64,000 nt of DNA from Pseudomonas brassicacearum (GCF_003732225.1 NZ_MOBJ01000008.1:124001-188000); one strand, 5' to 3'; positions 52,093 through 62,150 are shown, numbered from the stretch's first letter. Numbers and translations: made by a program. The notes: a model not told the origin generated them from the letters alone.

Positions 52093-53619
52093 ATGCCTGA
52101 GCACTTTCGCGCGTTAATCGTCATTCTAGTTTTAGCTGGCATCGTTTTTGCCCTGGCGCGTCGACCAGCAGTAGACCTGATCCCACACCACGACTTCACT
52201 CGTCGCCGCAATCTGTGGTTCGCATTGACGCTACTGGCCTTTGTCTCGCACAGTTTCTGGGTGTACGCGGGCATTGCCGCTATCATTTTGACCGTCGCAC
52301 GACAACGCGAACGCAATCCTCTGGCACTGTTTTTCCTTCTGCTGTTTCTCATCCCGCCGGCCCCGGCACAGATTCCCGGCTTCGGCCTGATCAACTATTT
52401 TTTTGCACTTAACCATATTCGTCTGCTCGCATTGTGTCTGTTGTTGCCGGCTTTTTTCATGCTACGCAGGCAAGCAAGCACACTGAGCTTCGGACGCACC
52501 TGGCCTGACAAACTGCTAGCGGCCTACCTCTTGCTGACGAGCCTGCTTTACCTGCGTGACACCACGCTGACCGACACCTTGCGCCAGGCGCTCTACCTGT
52601 TCACAGACGTTTTTTTGCCTTACTACGTTGCCAGCAGGGCACTGAAGGAACTCAGCGACTTCAAGGATGCTCTGTTGGGATTTGTACTCGCCGCCATGGT
52701 GCTGGCGCTTATTGGTCTCGTCGAGTTTGCCCGCCATTGGCTGCTGTACAACGCGCTGATTGTCGCCCTGGACATGCACTGGGGAATGTCCAGCTACCTG
52801 GATCGTGGTGATTCATTACGCGCCAGCGCCACCACCGGCCAGGCAATCGCACTGGGTTACGTCATTAGCGTGGCCATCGGCTTTTACCTGTTCTTGCGCG
52901 AGAGCGTACGCAGCCGATTGCAGCAATGCCTCGGCGCGCTCTTGCTGGCTGGCGGTCTGTTTGCACCGCTGTCGCGTGGCCCCTGGATCGGTGCAGCCGT
53001 CATGATCACCGTGTTCATCGCCACCGGCCGTAAAGCTGTCAAACGCCTGATGCTTCTGGCAATCGCCGGAGTGCTCGCCCTTCCCCTGCTGGCCATCGTG
53101 CCTGGCGGGCAAAAACTCCTGGATCTACTACCGTTCATCGGTACGGTAGACGTAGAGAACATCACGTACCGGCAGCGCTTGATTGATAACTCAGTGATCG
53201 TCATCCAGCGCAACCCTTGGCTGGGCTCTTTCGATTACCGCAACACTCCTGAGATGCAGTCCATGATTCAGGGCGAGGGCATCATCGATATTGTGAATAC
53301 CTATATCGCCCTGGCGCTGGACATCGGCCTGATCGGATTGACGCTATTCGTGGTTTTTTTCGCCACTGTGCTGCTCAGCATCCGCAGAGCTATGCGTTCG
53401 GTCCCCAACAAAGACGATGAGGCGCGCCGACTCGGACGTGCACTGTTGGCGGTACTGGCCGGGATACTGGTGACCATCTTTACCGTTAGCAGTATCACGG
53501 TGATCCCCGTGGTGTATTGGTCGGTGGCCGGACTGGGTGTGGCCTATGCTCAGATGGTGCGCAGGCTCAAGCGCACTGAGACTGCAAGCATTGCGAGCGC
53601 CAACCTTCAACCCTGGTAA
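52093..53619 (+). CDS. O-antigen ligase/polymerase-type membrane protein (Wzy)
   Basis: A 508-aa protein with at least ten membrane segments and a larger periplasmic loop between about residues 330 and 400 (YRQRLIDNSVIVIQRNPWLGSFDYRNT). The pattern LAGGLFAPLSRGPWIGAAVMI, followed by IDIVNTYIALALDIGLIGLTLF, is that of the Wzy_C/O-antigen ligase family. In this setting, polymerisation of the flipped repeat units is the likely role. It starts the plus-strand operon with the glycosidase 6 bp downstream. Confidence 0.85.
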   Translation: MPEHFRALIVILVLAGIVFALARRPAVDLIPHHDFTRRRNLWFALTLLAFVSHSFWVYAGIAAIILTVARQRERNPLALFFLLLFLIPPAPAQIPGFGLINYFFALNHIRLLALCLLLPAFFMLRRQASTLSFGRTWPDKLLAAYLLLTSLLYLRDTTLTDTLRQALYLFTDVFLPYYVASRALKELSDFKDALLGFVLAAMVLALIGLVEFARHWLLYNALIVALDMHWGMSSYLDRGDSLRASATTGQAIALGYVISVAIGFYLFLRESVRSRLQQCLGALLLAGGLFAPLSRGPWIGAAVMITVFIATGRKAVKRLMLLAIAGVLALPLLAIVPGGQKLLDLLPFIGTVDVENITYRQRLIDNSVIVIQRNPWLGSFDYRNTPEMQSMIQGEGIIDIVNTYIALALDIGLIGLTLFVVFFATVLLSIRRAMRSVPNKDDEARRLGRALLAVLAGILVTIFTVSSITVIPVVYWSVAGLGVAYAQMVRRLKRTETASIASANLQPW

Positions 53620-53624
53620 CGCTC

Positions 53625-56303
53625 ATGACCTCTTTTGCTCACCGCGCCCATATGCTGCTAGTGGTTCTCCTTGCTGTTTGGCCGTTTAGCAGCTGGGCGT
53701 CGGACTGGGTCTCCAGCGTGGATGAGCGCAGCGGTCTGCCAATGCTGGCGCGCGGTGGCAACCCTGTAGTTTCGTCTTCATTCGCCTTCTGGGGGAGCAA
53801 CTGGGAATGGACGGATTTACCGACCGCGTTCAAGGTGAACACCCCTTATAGCTACTCCCTTGCTGGCAAGAACAAAAACCTGGATTTCGACGTGACTGCG
53901 CAAATTCAGAAGGAAGACGAGCAGAAGTTGACCTGGAACATTGCCCTGGATGCACACAGCATGATGCCGGACGTGATGGGCGGGGGCATCGTCTTCAAGT
54001 TCGATCCTGCCCTTTACGATGGAGAAATGGGTGAGCCGGCTTTGCTACCCGACAACCGCGGCTGGTCCTGGGGGAATACACAAAGCCGACGCATCGAGAT
54101 GCGTTTTGAGCCTGCACTGGCAAGTGTGTACTTTGAACCGGGTGATAAATCTCAGGTGCGTGCTTTTTTTTACAAGAACACGATCAAACCCGGCCGCCAG
54201 AATTTCAAAGCCACCTTGAGCCTATCTGGCGATGTGGTACTCGGTCCGACCACAACCGAGCGCTTCGGGCTGGCGGACACAAGGAGCTGGCCGAGTGACA
54301 CGCTCGACTGGAAAACCTCGCCGGTCGATCTGTCCTTTCTTAACGCTCACGAAAAACCTGCAGGCAAGCGCGGCTTCGTCAAAGTATCCGGCGAGCAACT
54401 GTTATTCGCAGACAACACCCCAGCGCGCTTCTGGGGCACTAACCTGACGGCCTATGCGCTGTTTCGTACGCCAGACGATGCAATCAAGCTGCAGGCCAAA
54501 CGTCTGTCGGCACTCGGTTTCAATCTCGTACGACTGCACCACCATGATTCCCCATGGGTCAGCCCAAACATCTTTCGCGACAGCAACCTCACGCAGGACA
54601 CTCAGCAACTAAGCCCCGACTCACTGAAAAAAATCGACTGGTGGATCAAGTGCCTCAAAGACGAGGGCATTTATGTATGGCTCGATATGCACGTCGAGCG
54701 AGCCTTGACTGCAAACGACAACATCTATGGCTTCGATGAAATGCCAAAGAATGGCCAGAACAACGCCGATCTCAAGGGCTATGCCTATGTAAACATCACC
54801 ATTCAGCAGGCAATGAAGCGCTTTGCCCAAGCCTATTTGACCCATGTAAACACCTACACCGGACTCGCCTACAAAGACGATCCGGCGATCGCCGCCGTAC
54901 TGATTACCAACGAAAACGATGTCACCCAGCACTTTGGCAACGCCCTGTTACCAGACAAACGAGTGCCAAAGCACAACCAGATCTACATGGCCGAGGCCAA
55001 GGCCTTTGCGAACCAGCACAATCTATCTGCAAGCCAGACCTGGCGCTCCTGGGAGCCAGGCCCCGGCAAGCTGTTCCTCAACGATTTGGAGCGACGTTTC
55101 AACGTAGACATGATTCAGCACCTACGTGAATCAGGAGTGAAGGTACCCATCGCCACGACCAGTAGCTGGGGCGGCGACAGCCTAAGCTCCCTACCGGCCC
55201 TTACCGCCGGCGACCTGATCGACGTCCATAGCTACGGTGGCCCTGGACAGCTAGAGAAAAACCCGCTCACCAGCGACGGTTTACTGAACTGGATTGCCGC
55301 CGGCCAAGTGATAGGCAAACCCCTGACCGTCACCGAGTGGAACACTGAACCTTTCCCGGCACCTGACCGCCACTCGCTGCCACTCTATATAGCCGGCACC
55401 GCCAGCCACCAAGGCTGGGATGCGCTGATGCAATATGCCTACAGCCAGGAGCCGCTAACCGGCGAATGGATAACTGCCGACAACTGGCACGCCTATAACG
55501 ACCCTGCAATGCTGGCCACCCTGCCCGCCGCCGCCTTGCTTTATCGCCGTGCAGACGTTCGCGAAGCAACAACGACCTATGTCTTCGCGCCGACACCAAG
55601 CACCCTGTTCAACCAACGCATCACACCCGCCAACGCGGCTCTACTGCGCACAGCCATGGAGAAAGGCAAGCTGGAAATCGCCATGCCACAGACGCCGCAA
55701 TTGCCCTGGTTGCAACAGAGTGCTATCCCGAGCAATGCACAGGTGTTTCATGATCCCAACCAGTCGCTGCTGGACGCCAACGCCAGCGAGTCCACGACAG
55801 ACACTGGCGAGTTAAAGCGCAACTGGAAACTAGGCATCTACACCATCAATACGCCACGCACCCAAGCAGCAACCGGCTGGATCGGCGGCGAGTCGATCAG
55901 CCTTGGCAACATCCAGGTTCAAGTGAAGACCGCTAATGCCAGTGTGGTGGTGCAAAGCCTGGACGACGCGCCTGTCGGCCGATCGCAGAATTTACTGATT
56001 TCGCTGGGTACCCGTGCCATCCCCAAAGACGACAGCAAAACACCTTTTTATGTCGAGCCCCTCGAAGGCACCCTGGCAATCCAGGCGCCGCAAGGCTTGA
56101 CACTGTTCACCCACGGCATCCCTGGACAAATGAAGAAGCTACCCGCCACCTATCTTGATGGACGCTATACGATCAAGTTCGACGGCTTGCAAGCGTCGAA
56201 CTGGTTGTTTTTGAAAAAAGGCGTCACGCCAGCTACAACCTCAGGCAACGCACAGCCAGGCCCTGTCAATACAACATCATCCAGCGAGCTGGTGACTCAT
56301 TAG
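53625..56303 (+). CDS. Secreted glycoside hydrolase (clan GH-A, GH5-like) of the exopolysaccharide locus
   Basis: An 892-aa exported protein with a signal peptide ending SSWASDW. Residues about 30-240 are a beta-rich domain. The TIM barrel (about 250-680) has RLSALGFNLVRLHHHD, the acid/base in ITNENDV (Glu430) and the probable nucleophile in VTEWNTEP (Glu571), the two-glutamate layout of clan GH-A. A beta-rich C-terminal domain follows. Periplasmic glycosidases inside polysaccharide operons commonly trim or proofread the polymer during export. It is 6 bp after the polymerase gene, so coregulated. The family number is uncertain. Confidence 0.82.
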   Translation: MTSFAHRAHMLLVVLLAVWPFSSWASDWVSSVDERSGLPMLARGGNPVVSSSFAFWGSNWEWTDLPTAFKVNTPYSYSLAGKNKNLDFDVTAQIQKEDEQKLTWNIALDAHSMMPDVMGGGIVFKFDPALYDGEMGEPALLPDNRGWSWGNTQSRRIEMRFEPALASVYFEPGDKSQVRAFFYKNTIKPGRQNFKATLSLSGDVVLGPTTTERFGLADTRSWPSDTLDWKTSPVDLSFLNAHEKPAGKRGFVKVSGEQLLFADNTPARFWGTNLTAYALFRTPDDAIKLQAKRLSALGFNLVRLHHHDSPWVSPNIFRDSNLTQDTQQLSPDSLKKIDWWIKCLKDEGIYVWLDMHVERALTANDNIYGFDEMPKNGQNNADLKGYAYVNITIQQAMKRFAQAYLTHVNTYTGLAYKDDPAIAAVLITNENDVTQHFGNALLPDKRVPKHNQIYMAEAKAFANQHNLSASQTWRSWEPGPGKLFLNDLERRFNVDMIQHLRESGVKVPIATTSSWGGDSLSSLPALTAGDLIDVHSYGGPGQLEKNPLTSDGLLNWIAAGQVIGKPLTVTEWNTEPFPAPDRHSLPLYIAGTASHQGWDALMQYAYSQEPLTGEWITADNWHAYNDPAMLATLPAAALLYRRADVREATTTYVFAPTPSTLFNQRITPANAALLRTAMEKGKLEIAMPQTPQLPWLQQSAIPSNAQVFHDPNQSLLDANASESTTDTGELKRNWKLGIYTINTPRTQAATGWIGGESISLGNIQVQVKTANASVVVQSLDDAPVGRSQNLLISLGTRAIPKDDSKTPFYVEPLEGTLAIQAPQGLTLFTHGIPGQMKKLPATYLDGRYTIKFDGLQASNWLFLKKGVTPATTSGNAQPGPVNTTSSSELVTH

Positions 56304-56390
56304 CTAACCTGTCTTTTAACGTAATGATCAGGCGGATCGAACTGGCGTTCCAATCTGCGCTTGCCCAGCAGCAGTTTCCAGGAGATCAGG

Positions 56391-57368
56391 ATGAAATTTT
56401 TGGTTGTTGGTGGCGCAGGCTATATCGGCTCGCATATGGTCAAGCAACTACTGCGTGCAGGTCACGAACTGGTGGTGGCAGACAACTTTTCAACAGGCCA
56501 TCGCGGCGCGTTGATGGGAGGGAGATTGGTCGAACTGGACATCGCCGACGCACAAGCCCTGGATGTCTTGTTTGCGGGACAGCACTTTGATGCCGTGTTC
56601 CACTTCGCCTCATTTACACAGGTGGGCGAATCCGTCACTGAACCTGCCAAGTATTACCAAAACAACCTGGCTGGAACCCTTACGCTGCTACAAGCCTTGG
56701 TTCGTGCCGGGGTTAAAAACTTCATTTTTTCCTCGAGCGCAGCCGTCTATGGCGATCCGGTGTATGTACCTATCGACGAAGAGCATCCCAAGGCCGCGAT
56801 CAACCCTTATGGTCGCAGCAAGTGGATGGTGGAGCAGATGCTTGAAGATTTCGACCGTGCATACGGGCTCAAATCGGTCTGCCTGCGCTACTTCAACGCC
56901 GCCGGAGCAGACCCTGAAGGACAGTTAGGTGAACGCCGAGAACCGGAAACCCACCTGCTGCCACTGATACTGCAAGCTGCCTCCGGTCGGCGCACAACCA
57001 TCACCGTCTATGGCCGTGACTACGACACACCTGACGGCACTTGCATTCGCGACTACATCCACGTTGTCGACCTCGTTGCAGCTCATGCACTTGCCGTGAA
57101 TTATTTACTGGCAGGTGGTGCAAGCACGGCTTTCAACCTCGGAAACGGTCAAGGTTTCTCAGTACAACAAGTCATAGACACTGCACGCGCCGTGACCGGC
57201 CAGGATATCTCCGTGAGCGAAGCGCCACGCCGCGTCGGCGATCCGCCACGCCTTGTGGCCGATCCCCGCATGGCCAACATATTACTTGGCTGGCAACCGC
57301 AATTTGCCTCACTTGAACAGATAGTGGCGCACGCCTGGAGCTGGGAGCAGAAGTACCCTTGGCACTGA
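56391..57368 (+). CDS. galE: UDP-glucose 4-epimerase
   Basis: A 325-aa cytosolic epimerase interconverting UDP-glucose and UDP-galactose, supplying donor for the locus. It has FLVVGGAGYIGSHMVKQLL (NAD site), FHFASFTQVGES, FSSSAAVYG (catalytic Ser/Thr), YGRSKWMVEQ (YxxxK) and RYFNAAGADPEG. The ATG at 56391 follows AGGAGATCAGG; the longer frame from 56361 is rejected. It is the last gene of the plus-strand operon and converges with the kinase gene after 44 bp. Confidence 0.92.
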   Translation: MKFLVVGGAGYIGSHMVKQLLRAGHELVVADNFSTGHRGALMGGRLVELDIADAQALDVLFAGQHFDAVFHFASFTQVGESVTEPAKYYQNNLAGTLTLLQALVRAGVKNFIFSSSAAVYGDPVYVPIDEEHPKAAINPYGRSKWMVEQMLEDFDRAYGLKSVCLRYFNAAGADPEGQLGERREPETHLLPLILQAASGRRTTITVYGRDYDTPDGTCIRDYIHVVDLVAAHALAVNYLLAGGASTAFNLGNGQGFSVQQVIDTARAVTGQDISVSEAPRRVGDPPRLVADPRMANILLGWQPQFASLEQIVAHAWSWEQKYPWH

Positions 57369-57412
57369 AAGTCGGCGCTGGCGCATAACGCCGAACGCCT
57401 GAGGGTGACGCT

Positions 57413-58219
57413 CTAGTAGTAAGAGCGGCTTGGGCGCTCGGCTTTGTTTAGTACCGTGCCAATCAGATTGGCTGTCCCCAGATGATAAAGGCTTTCCTCG
57501 ATCTCTTTCTTGCTGTTCATGCCGTTGGCGACCACCAGCAGGACGCAGTCGAATTTAGGCAAGACGGTAATAGCATCGTCCGAACTCAACAACGGCGGCA
57601 AGTCGAAAATCACGATACGCGAGTCGTAGCGCTCGCGCAGATCAGCAATCAAATGGCTCACTGTGGGCGATGACAGCACCTCGGTGGAGAGAGGGATCGG
57701 CTCTCGCGTCGGCAGGACTACAAAGCGCGGCAAGGTCGGGTTGACCAGAACCTCTTGCAGTTCCGCTTCATCGTCCAGCAATTCATTGAGCGATTTCTCC
57801 ATCGGCAGACCCAGGCAGGCACCCACCATCGGACGACGCAAGTCGAAATCCACCAGTAGCGCTGTCTTGGTGGTGTGATGGGCGATGCTCATTGCCAGGT
57901 TGATAGCCAATACAGTCTTGCCTGCCTCCGGAGTTGGCGAGGTGATAGCAAGCGTGCGCCAGCCATTTTCTTCCATGACTTTCAGAACTTGCGTACGCAG
58001 CAGATCGAAAGCCCCCCCCATATTCGAATTCTTGTTGTACGCCACAATGCGATTGCGCTCGAGATGATCTGGCCGCAGCGGTACCACTTTGGTTTGCACA
58101 TAACTCAGCGCATTCAGACTTGCAGACTGCCCGGTCACTGTCATGGCTTTTGGTATTGTCACGAGACTTGACGAAGGCTGTTGCTCGGAATTCTCGGTAT
58201 CGGGCTTGATTATTTCCAT
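57413..58219 (-). CDS. Exopolysaccharide tyrosine autokinase (CpsD/XrtA-associated type)
   Basis: A 268-aa BY-kinase-like ATPase. Its Walker A is TSPTPEAGKTVLAINLA, Walker A' ALLVDFDLRRP and Walker B IVIFDLPPLL. The C-terminus ends RSYY, a short tyrosine tail available for autophosphorylation. Separate cytosolic kinases of this kind work with a Wzz-like membrane activator, here 12 bp upstream, to control polymer length and export. This type accompanies exosortase-linked loci. Confidence 0.88.
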   Translation of the reverse strand: MEIIKPDTENSEQQPSSSLVTIPKAMTVTGQSASLNALSYVQTKVVPLRPDHLERNRIVAYNKNSNMGGAFDLLRTQVLKVMEENGWRTLAITSPTPEAGKTVLAINLAMSIAHHTTKTALLVDFDLRRPMVGACLGLPMEKSLNELLDDEAELQEVLVNPTLPRFVVLPTREPIPLSTEVLSSPTVSHLIADLRERYDSRIVIFDLPPLLSSDDAITVLPKFDCVLLVVANGMNSKKEIEESLYHLGTANLIGTVLNKAERPSRSYY

Positions 58220-58230
58220 GGCTATATTCC

Positions 58231-59799
58231 TTATGCAAACCGGCCCAGAGCTTTAAACATCAGAAGGTCCAGAGGCATGTAGAAAAAGTGCAGGAGCACC
58301 AAAAAGAGCACGATCATCACGACTCCACCGAGGATCAATCGCGTTCGCCACTGCTTACGGCGTGCCAATTCCGCTCTGGTGTATATGTAGGGAATCGCAA
58401 CCAATATGCGTCTACCCAGCACACTGGCCAAGGCTTCAGCTCCGCGCACGCGCTGGTTCAGCATCTCAAGGAGCATCACCAATGCGCCAGCGCCCACCGG
58501 AGCGAGAACAAAGCCCATGGCAACCACTTTTTTACGGTTCGGCCGTATCGGCTTTTCAGGCATCAATGGCGACTCCAGAAGAACAAAACGCTCGGCTTTG
58601 TTTTCCTGCTCCAGGCTTTCGGAAATTTTCGCACTCATTTCCTTGGTGCGTATTTCCTCGTATTTTTTTTTGGCGTTTTCATAGTCACGCATCAGTGTGA
58701 CCAAGCCGCGCTCGACTTGCGGCGTCTCAAGAATTTGCGCCTCGTAGTCGGCTATTTTTTTGAGTATTTCCTGCTTTTGATCGGCCAGCGACTTGATACG
58801 TGTTTCTGCGGCAGCGATCCGGGCCTGAGCCTTGGCAAGGTCCAGATTGACTGGAGCCGCTGCACCACCAGCACCAACACCAACACCTTTGGTAGCCTCA
58901 AGTGCAGCAATTTTGCGTTTGACGGCACGCACATCGGGGTGGGCTTCGGTATACAGCGACAGTAACCGGGTGTACTCCGCCTTGAGGCTACCCAGATCTT
59001 GCTGTTTATCACCCGCCGCGCCGGGCAATCCATGCTTGGTCGCTGCTGCGGAAAGCTCCAACTCATTGAAGCGCAATTCCTCACGGGCAGTTTTGTAGTC
59101 ACGGTCGACCTCTTTGAGCTCGGTTTCGGCGCGTGACAACATATTCATGCGCAACTCCTGATGCTCGGGAAGCGCGTTGCTGTGCGCTTGCTTGAAGTCT
59201 GCCAAGCGATTTTCCAGGGCTTCCAGTTCGACCCTGAGCTTGTCCGCCTCCTGCGTCAGAAACTCTGTTGTTTCACTGGCGCGCTCGGTGCGCTGCTTGA
59301 TGTTTTCATCCAGAAACAGCGTCACCAGCTCGTTGGCCACTTTGTTGGCAATCTCTGGCTGCCGGTGCTCAAAGGAAAGACGGAAAGCAATCGTCACTTC
59401 TCCGCGCCCCTTAACGACAGCACTGACCAAGGAGACTGTAATCGCATTGCGCATTTCATCGATTTTCTCGGAAACGCTCAACTGCCTGCTTTGCGAATTA
59501 AAAAGATTGTACTTGTCGATGATCGCTTCCAGATGCTCACGGGTCATCACGCGCTGGCGAATGACTTCGATGCGCTCATCGGCAAAGGTATTGTTGTTCG
59601 CCGCCACCAGGTCTGGCGAAATCTGCTGAGACTCGACCAGAATAGTGCCAGATGACTCGTAGATGGGCGGGATAGAGATCGCGACCACTACGCTCAGGCC
59701 GAGTATTACCGTGAAACTCAGGATCAACAGCAAGGCATGGTGCTTGATGACAGCAATGTAGTCGTTGACCGACATTTCGTATTCAGAGGTCATATTCAT
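58231..59799 (-). CDS. Wzz/GumC-type polysaccharide chain-length determinant
   Basis: A 522-aa inner-membrane protein. An N-terminal helix (ALLLILSFTVILGLSVVVAIS) precedes the Wzz domain (IYESSGTILVESQQI). A long coiled coil spans about residues 170-410 (QEADKLRVELEALENRLADFKQ). The conserved GNVR-like proline segment LLESPLMPEKPIRPNRK and two further helices form the C-terminus. No kinase domain is fused, matching the separate kinase downstream. The ATG at 59799 is taken; nearby GTG and ATG codons are alternatives. Confidence 0.9.
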   Translation of the reverse strand: MNMTSEYEMSVNDYIAVIKHHALLLILSFTVILGLSVVVAISIPPIYESSGTILVESQQISPDLVAANNNTFADERIEVIRQRVMTREHLEAIIDKYNLFNSQSRQLSVSEKIDEMRNAITVSLVSAVVKGRGEVTIAFRLSFEHRQPEIANKVANELVTLFLDENIKQRTERASETTEFLTQEADKLRVELEALENRLADFKQAHSNALPEHQELRMNMLSRAETELKEVDRDYKTAREELRFNELELSAAATKHGLPGAAGDKQQDLGSLKAEYTRLLSLYTEAHPDVRAVKRKIAALEATKGVGVGAGGAAAPVNLDLAKAQARIAAAETRIKSLADQKQEILKKIADYEAQILETPQVERGLVTLMRDYENAKKKYEEIRTKEMSAKISESLEQENKAERFVLLESPLMPEKPIRPNRKKVVAMGFVLAPVGAGALVMLLEMLNQRVRGAEALASVLGRRILVAIPYIYTRAELARRKQWRTRLILGGVVMIVLFLVLLHFFYMPLDLLMFKALGRFA

Positions 59800-59813
59800 C
59801 ACCCAGCTGAATT

Positions 59814-60929
59814 TCAGAAGTTGGGGTGACTATAGGTCAAGGTCAACCCGACGACATTTGCGGTGGCATCCGGCAAGCCATCTTGCTGGCGTTCTTTGTA
59901 CATGAAGGATAGGCGCGCCACCCAAAAAGGCGAGAGTTCCCGGCTAAACCAGACACCGACATTGCGCAGGGTATTAGGCGTTAGCCCTTTGGTTTTTTGC
60001 CATGAGGCATCAAAACCGGTACGGCTGGTGTCGTCGAGGGCATAACTCCATGTACCGTTCAGGTTATCAACCTCGACAAAACCTCCGTCGCCGCTGGCGA
60101 CGGTACTACGACTGGCGCCGATACTTGTATCAACACGCTCACCGGTATAGTGCAACGAAAAACCGCCTTGGCCACGGGGGCGGCTGTTCGAGCCAGAGAC
60201 TTGATTGACACCTGCGTAAAGCGACCCCTTGAGCCGCTCGGAGATCTCAAAGTTCAAGCCGGCAGTGGGGGTGTAACTGTTTGAGGAAGACGCCGCAGAT
60301 CCCTGCTGCGGCTCATAACGCTTCACGCCAAAACGTGTGAATAGCTCCACACGCTCGCTCCATGCGTAGTTCAAGCCTAGGCGGTTCGAAAGCTCGTTAT
60401 AGTTGGTCAGTGTATTAATGTCGTAAGTGACATGTGTGTAGTCGGTTTCGTTAACCAAGGTAGTTCGCTCACTGAGAGCGGTACTCCAGTTGCCGCCGAA
60501 CGAGGTTAGCTTTTGCGTACCATCGGTGGTAATCACACCGGTTTCTTGAACCGCAGTGGAGAGCGTTGAGCTCTCGACATACTTCGCCGTGAGTCCAAAA
60601 CCACCCGTTTCGGTCTCGCGCTGCCACCCTAACTGCACGTTGGGGTCTTCGCGGTCCGAAACGATGGACGTATCAGACGAACGCACCAGATTCATACCAA
60701 GACCGAACCGCCACTGATCCCGGTCTGAAGTACCGACAAGCGTGTAATCGGGGGCGATGATCGTACGAGTCACACCCTTCTTGTTTTCCGTAACAAGCAC
60801 CGGGTTGCTGTCGTACTCGACAGTCGAAGGCACAACGATTGCTGAATGCCAAGTGGCAGCATAGGCCACACCGGAGCACGGCAAGATCAGGATGGCCGTC
60901 GCAACTCCCGTCGTTCGCAGCACAGGCAA
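59814..60929 (-). CDS. Outer-membrane beta-barrel of a PEP-CTERM-type exopolysaccharide system
   Basis: A protein of about 370 aa. The signal peptide ends GVAYAATWHS. The mature protein alternates short strands throughout (TSIGASRSTVAS, FWVARLSFMYKERQQDG) and ends VVGLTLTYSHPNF with a terminal Phe, as outer-membrane barrels do. Proteins of this size and opening (IVVPSTVEYDSNPVL) are regular partners of Wza/Wzz in exosortase-linked loci. The start is unusual: a TTG at 60929 with AAGGA five bases upstream is best, and a TTG at 60953 is the longer choice. It lies between wza-like and wzz-like genes. Confidence 0.82.
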   Translation of the reverse strand: MPVLRTTGVATAILILPCSGVAYAATWHSAIVVPSTVEYDSNPVLVTENKKGVTRTIIAPDYTLVGTSDRDQWRFGLGMNLVRSSDTSIVSDREDPNVQLGWQRETETGGFGLTAKYVESSTLSTAVQETGVITTDGTQKLTSFGGNWSTALSERTTLVNETDYTHVTYDINTLTNYNELSNRLGLNYAWSERVELFTRFGVKRYEPQQGSAASSSNSYTPTAGLNFEISERLKGSLYAGVNQVSGSNSRPRGQGGFSLHYTGERVDTSIGASRSTVASGDGGFVEVDNLNGTWSYALDDTSRTGFDASWQKTKGLTPNTLRNVGVWFSRELSPFWVARLSFMYKERQQDGLPDATANVVGLTLTYSHPNF

Positions 60930-60955
60930 GATAATCCTTAGTGCATCGCGCAAGG

Positions 60956-61513
60956 CTAAGGCACGACCAGCGTATCGCTGGACTGGAGTTGAATATTGGT
61001 GGACATGTCACTCCCGGACATCAAATCGCTGTAATGGACGGGCAGGATCTCTTGTTTAGCCCCATTGCGGCGCACGACCTTGATGCCCTCCTTGTCGGCG
61101 AATTTGTCGAGCCCGCCCGACATGCTCAATACTTGCAGCACTGTAGTTGGACCTGACATCTGTACGGTGCCGGGCTTCAGCACCTTACCCTGCACATAGA
61201 CGAGATTGCCTGCGGTGCTCGTGATGACAACGCTCACGTTCGGATCGGGTATGAACTCCTTAAGCCTGGCAGCGACTTTCTTTGCAACTGCAGTGGCATC
61301 AAGCCCCGCAACATCGATTTGTCCGGCCAGCGGGAAGGTAATGCTGCCATCAGGAAGTACGTGCACCTCCTGTTTCAGCTTCTCTTCGCCCCAAACGGAA
61401 ACCGAAATGACGTCACCCGGACTTAGCAGATAAGCCGCGGCTCTTTCGTCGGCACTGGTAATGCTGGGCCAGACCACCAGCGCGCAGAGCACAGGTAATA
61501 ACAAACGCAACAT
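60956..61513 (-). CDS. Wza/GfcE-type polysaccharide export protein (SLBB)
   Basis: A 185-aa exported protein. The signal peptide ends WPSITSADERAA. The Poly_export domain has LLSPGDVISVSVWGEEKLKQEVHVLPDGSITFPLAGQI, followed by one SLBB domain (VYVQGKVLKPGTVQMSGPTTVLQVLSMSGG). It lacks the extra domains and C-terminal helix of full-length Wza, so another protein, perhaps the barrel next to it, must complete the outer-membrane pore. The ATG at 61513 follows GGAGGGATCCTT. It heads the export operon wza-barrel-wzz-kinase. Confidence 0.9.
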   Translation of the reverse strand: MLRLLLPVLCALVVWPSITSADERAAAYLLSPGDVISVSVWGEEKLKQEVHVLPDGSITFPLAGQIDVAGLDATAVAKKVAARLKEFIPDPNVSVVITSTAGNLVYVQGKVLKPGTVQMSGPTTVLQVLSMSGGLDKFADKEGIKVVRRNGAKQEILPVHYSDLMSGSDMSTNIQLQSSDTLVVP

Positions 61514-61548
61514 AAGGATCCCTCCGACCAAGTAGCATGCACAGAGAT

Positions 61549-61875
61549 TCACATAAAAACGGGGCGAAAACACTCCCCTCCTTTAACGCCAAAGAAACGA
61601 TCAAACAGCAATCGCCTCGAGCTTCCTGGCGGCCAATTTACGCCGAAACCAAACATCAGACCGAAGAACACCCCGGCAATCATCCGGACGTTGCCCGGTA
61701 CTTGTTCTTGAGCGTAGACCACGATAGCCGAGAACGCCGAAGCCAGGATGAAGCCGATCACCACGCTCAGCACACTGGTCCAGAACAGGTCCACATGAGG
61801 CAGCAACAGCGTGAACGGCGCCACGCCGAGAATCGAGAACCAGGTCACAGTCTTTCGGCCGACCTCGCCGCCCAA
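61549..61875 (-). pseudogene. Fosmidomycin-resistance-type MFS transporter fragment
   Basis: On the minus strand, VGRKTVTWFSILGVAPFTLLLPH, then LSVVIGFILASAFSAIVVYAQE, VPGNVRMIAGVFFGLMFGFG match the C-terminal third of Fsr-type efflux proteins. The first two-thirds are missing at about 61870 and the end is lost near 61634, after which the frame has no similarity. It is a deletion remnant, not a gene. Confidence 0.75.
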
Positions 61876-62150
61876 GGGCGGGTACGCGTGGTCGTGCTGG
61901 AACTTGACGGGCGTTGCATCAGCTATCGTCTAGGCTTGCTGGAACAGGGTCGGCTCTACGACTACAACCTGGCGTTCCTGCCGCAATATGCCGGTCTGGG
62001 CAGCGGCCGAGTGCTGCTTGATGAGTGGATTCGCTGGGGTCTGGACGAGGGCTGGCAGCACATCAAACCGAGGCTGCAACAGTGGCAAGCCAAACCTGCG
62101 GCAGCTGTCGCACGTTTGACCCGCCCCCCCGTCGTGACCGGCGTCGATAA
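61874..62150 (+). pseudogene. BioF2/GNAT-like acetyltransferase fragment
   Basis: The plus-strand reading VVVLELDGRCISYRLGLL, GRLYDYNLAFLPQYAGLGSG, RVLLDEWIRWGLDEGW is the C-terminal lobe of a FemAB/BioF2-like enzyme. It starts abruptly where the Fsr fragment ends and has no start codon of its own. A frame open from 61537 joins it to the deacetylase, but everything before 61874 is shadow of the Fsr fragment. Confidence 0.65.
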
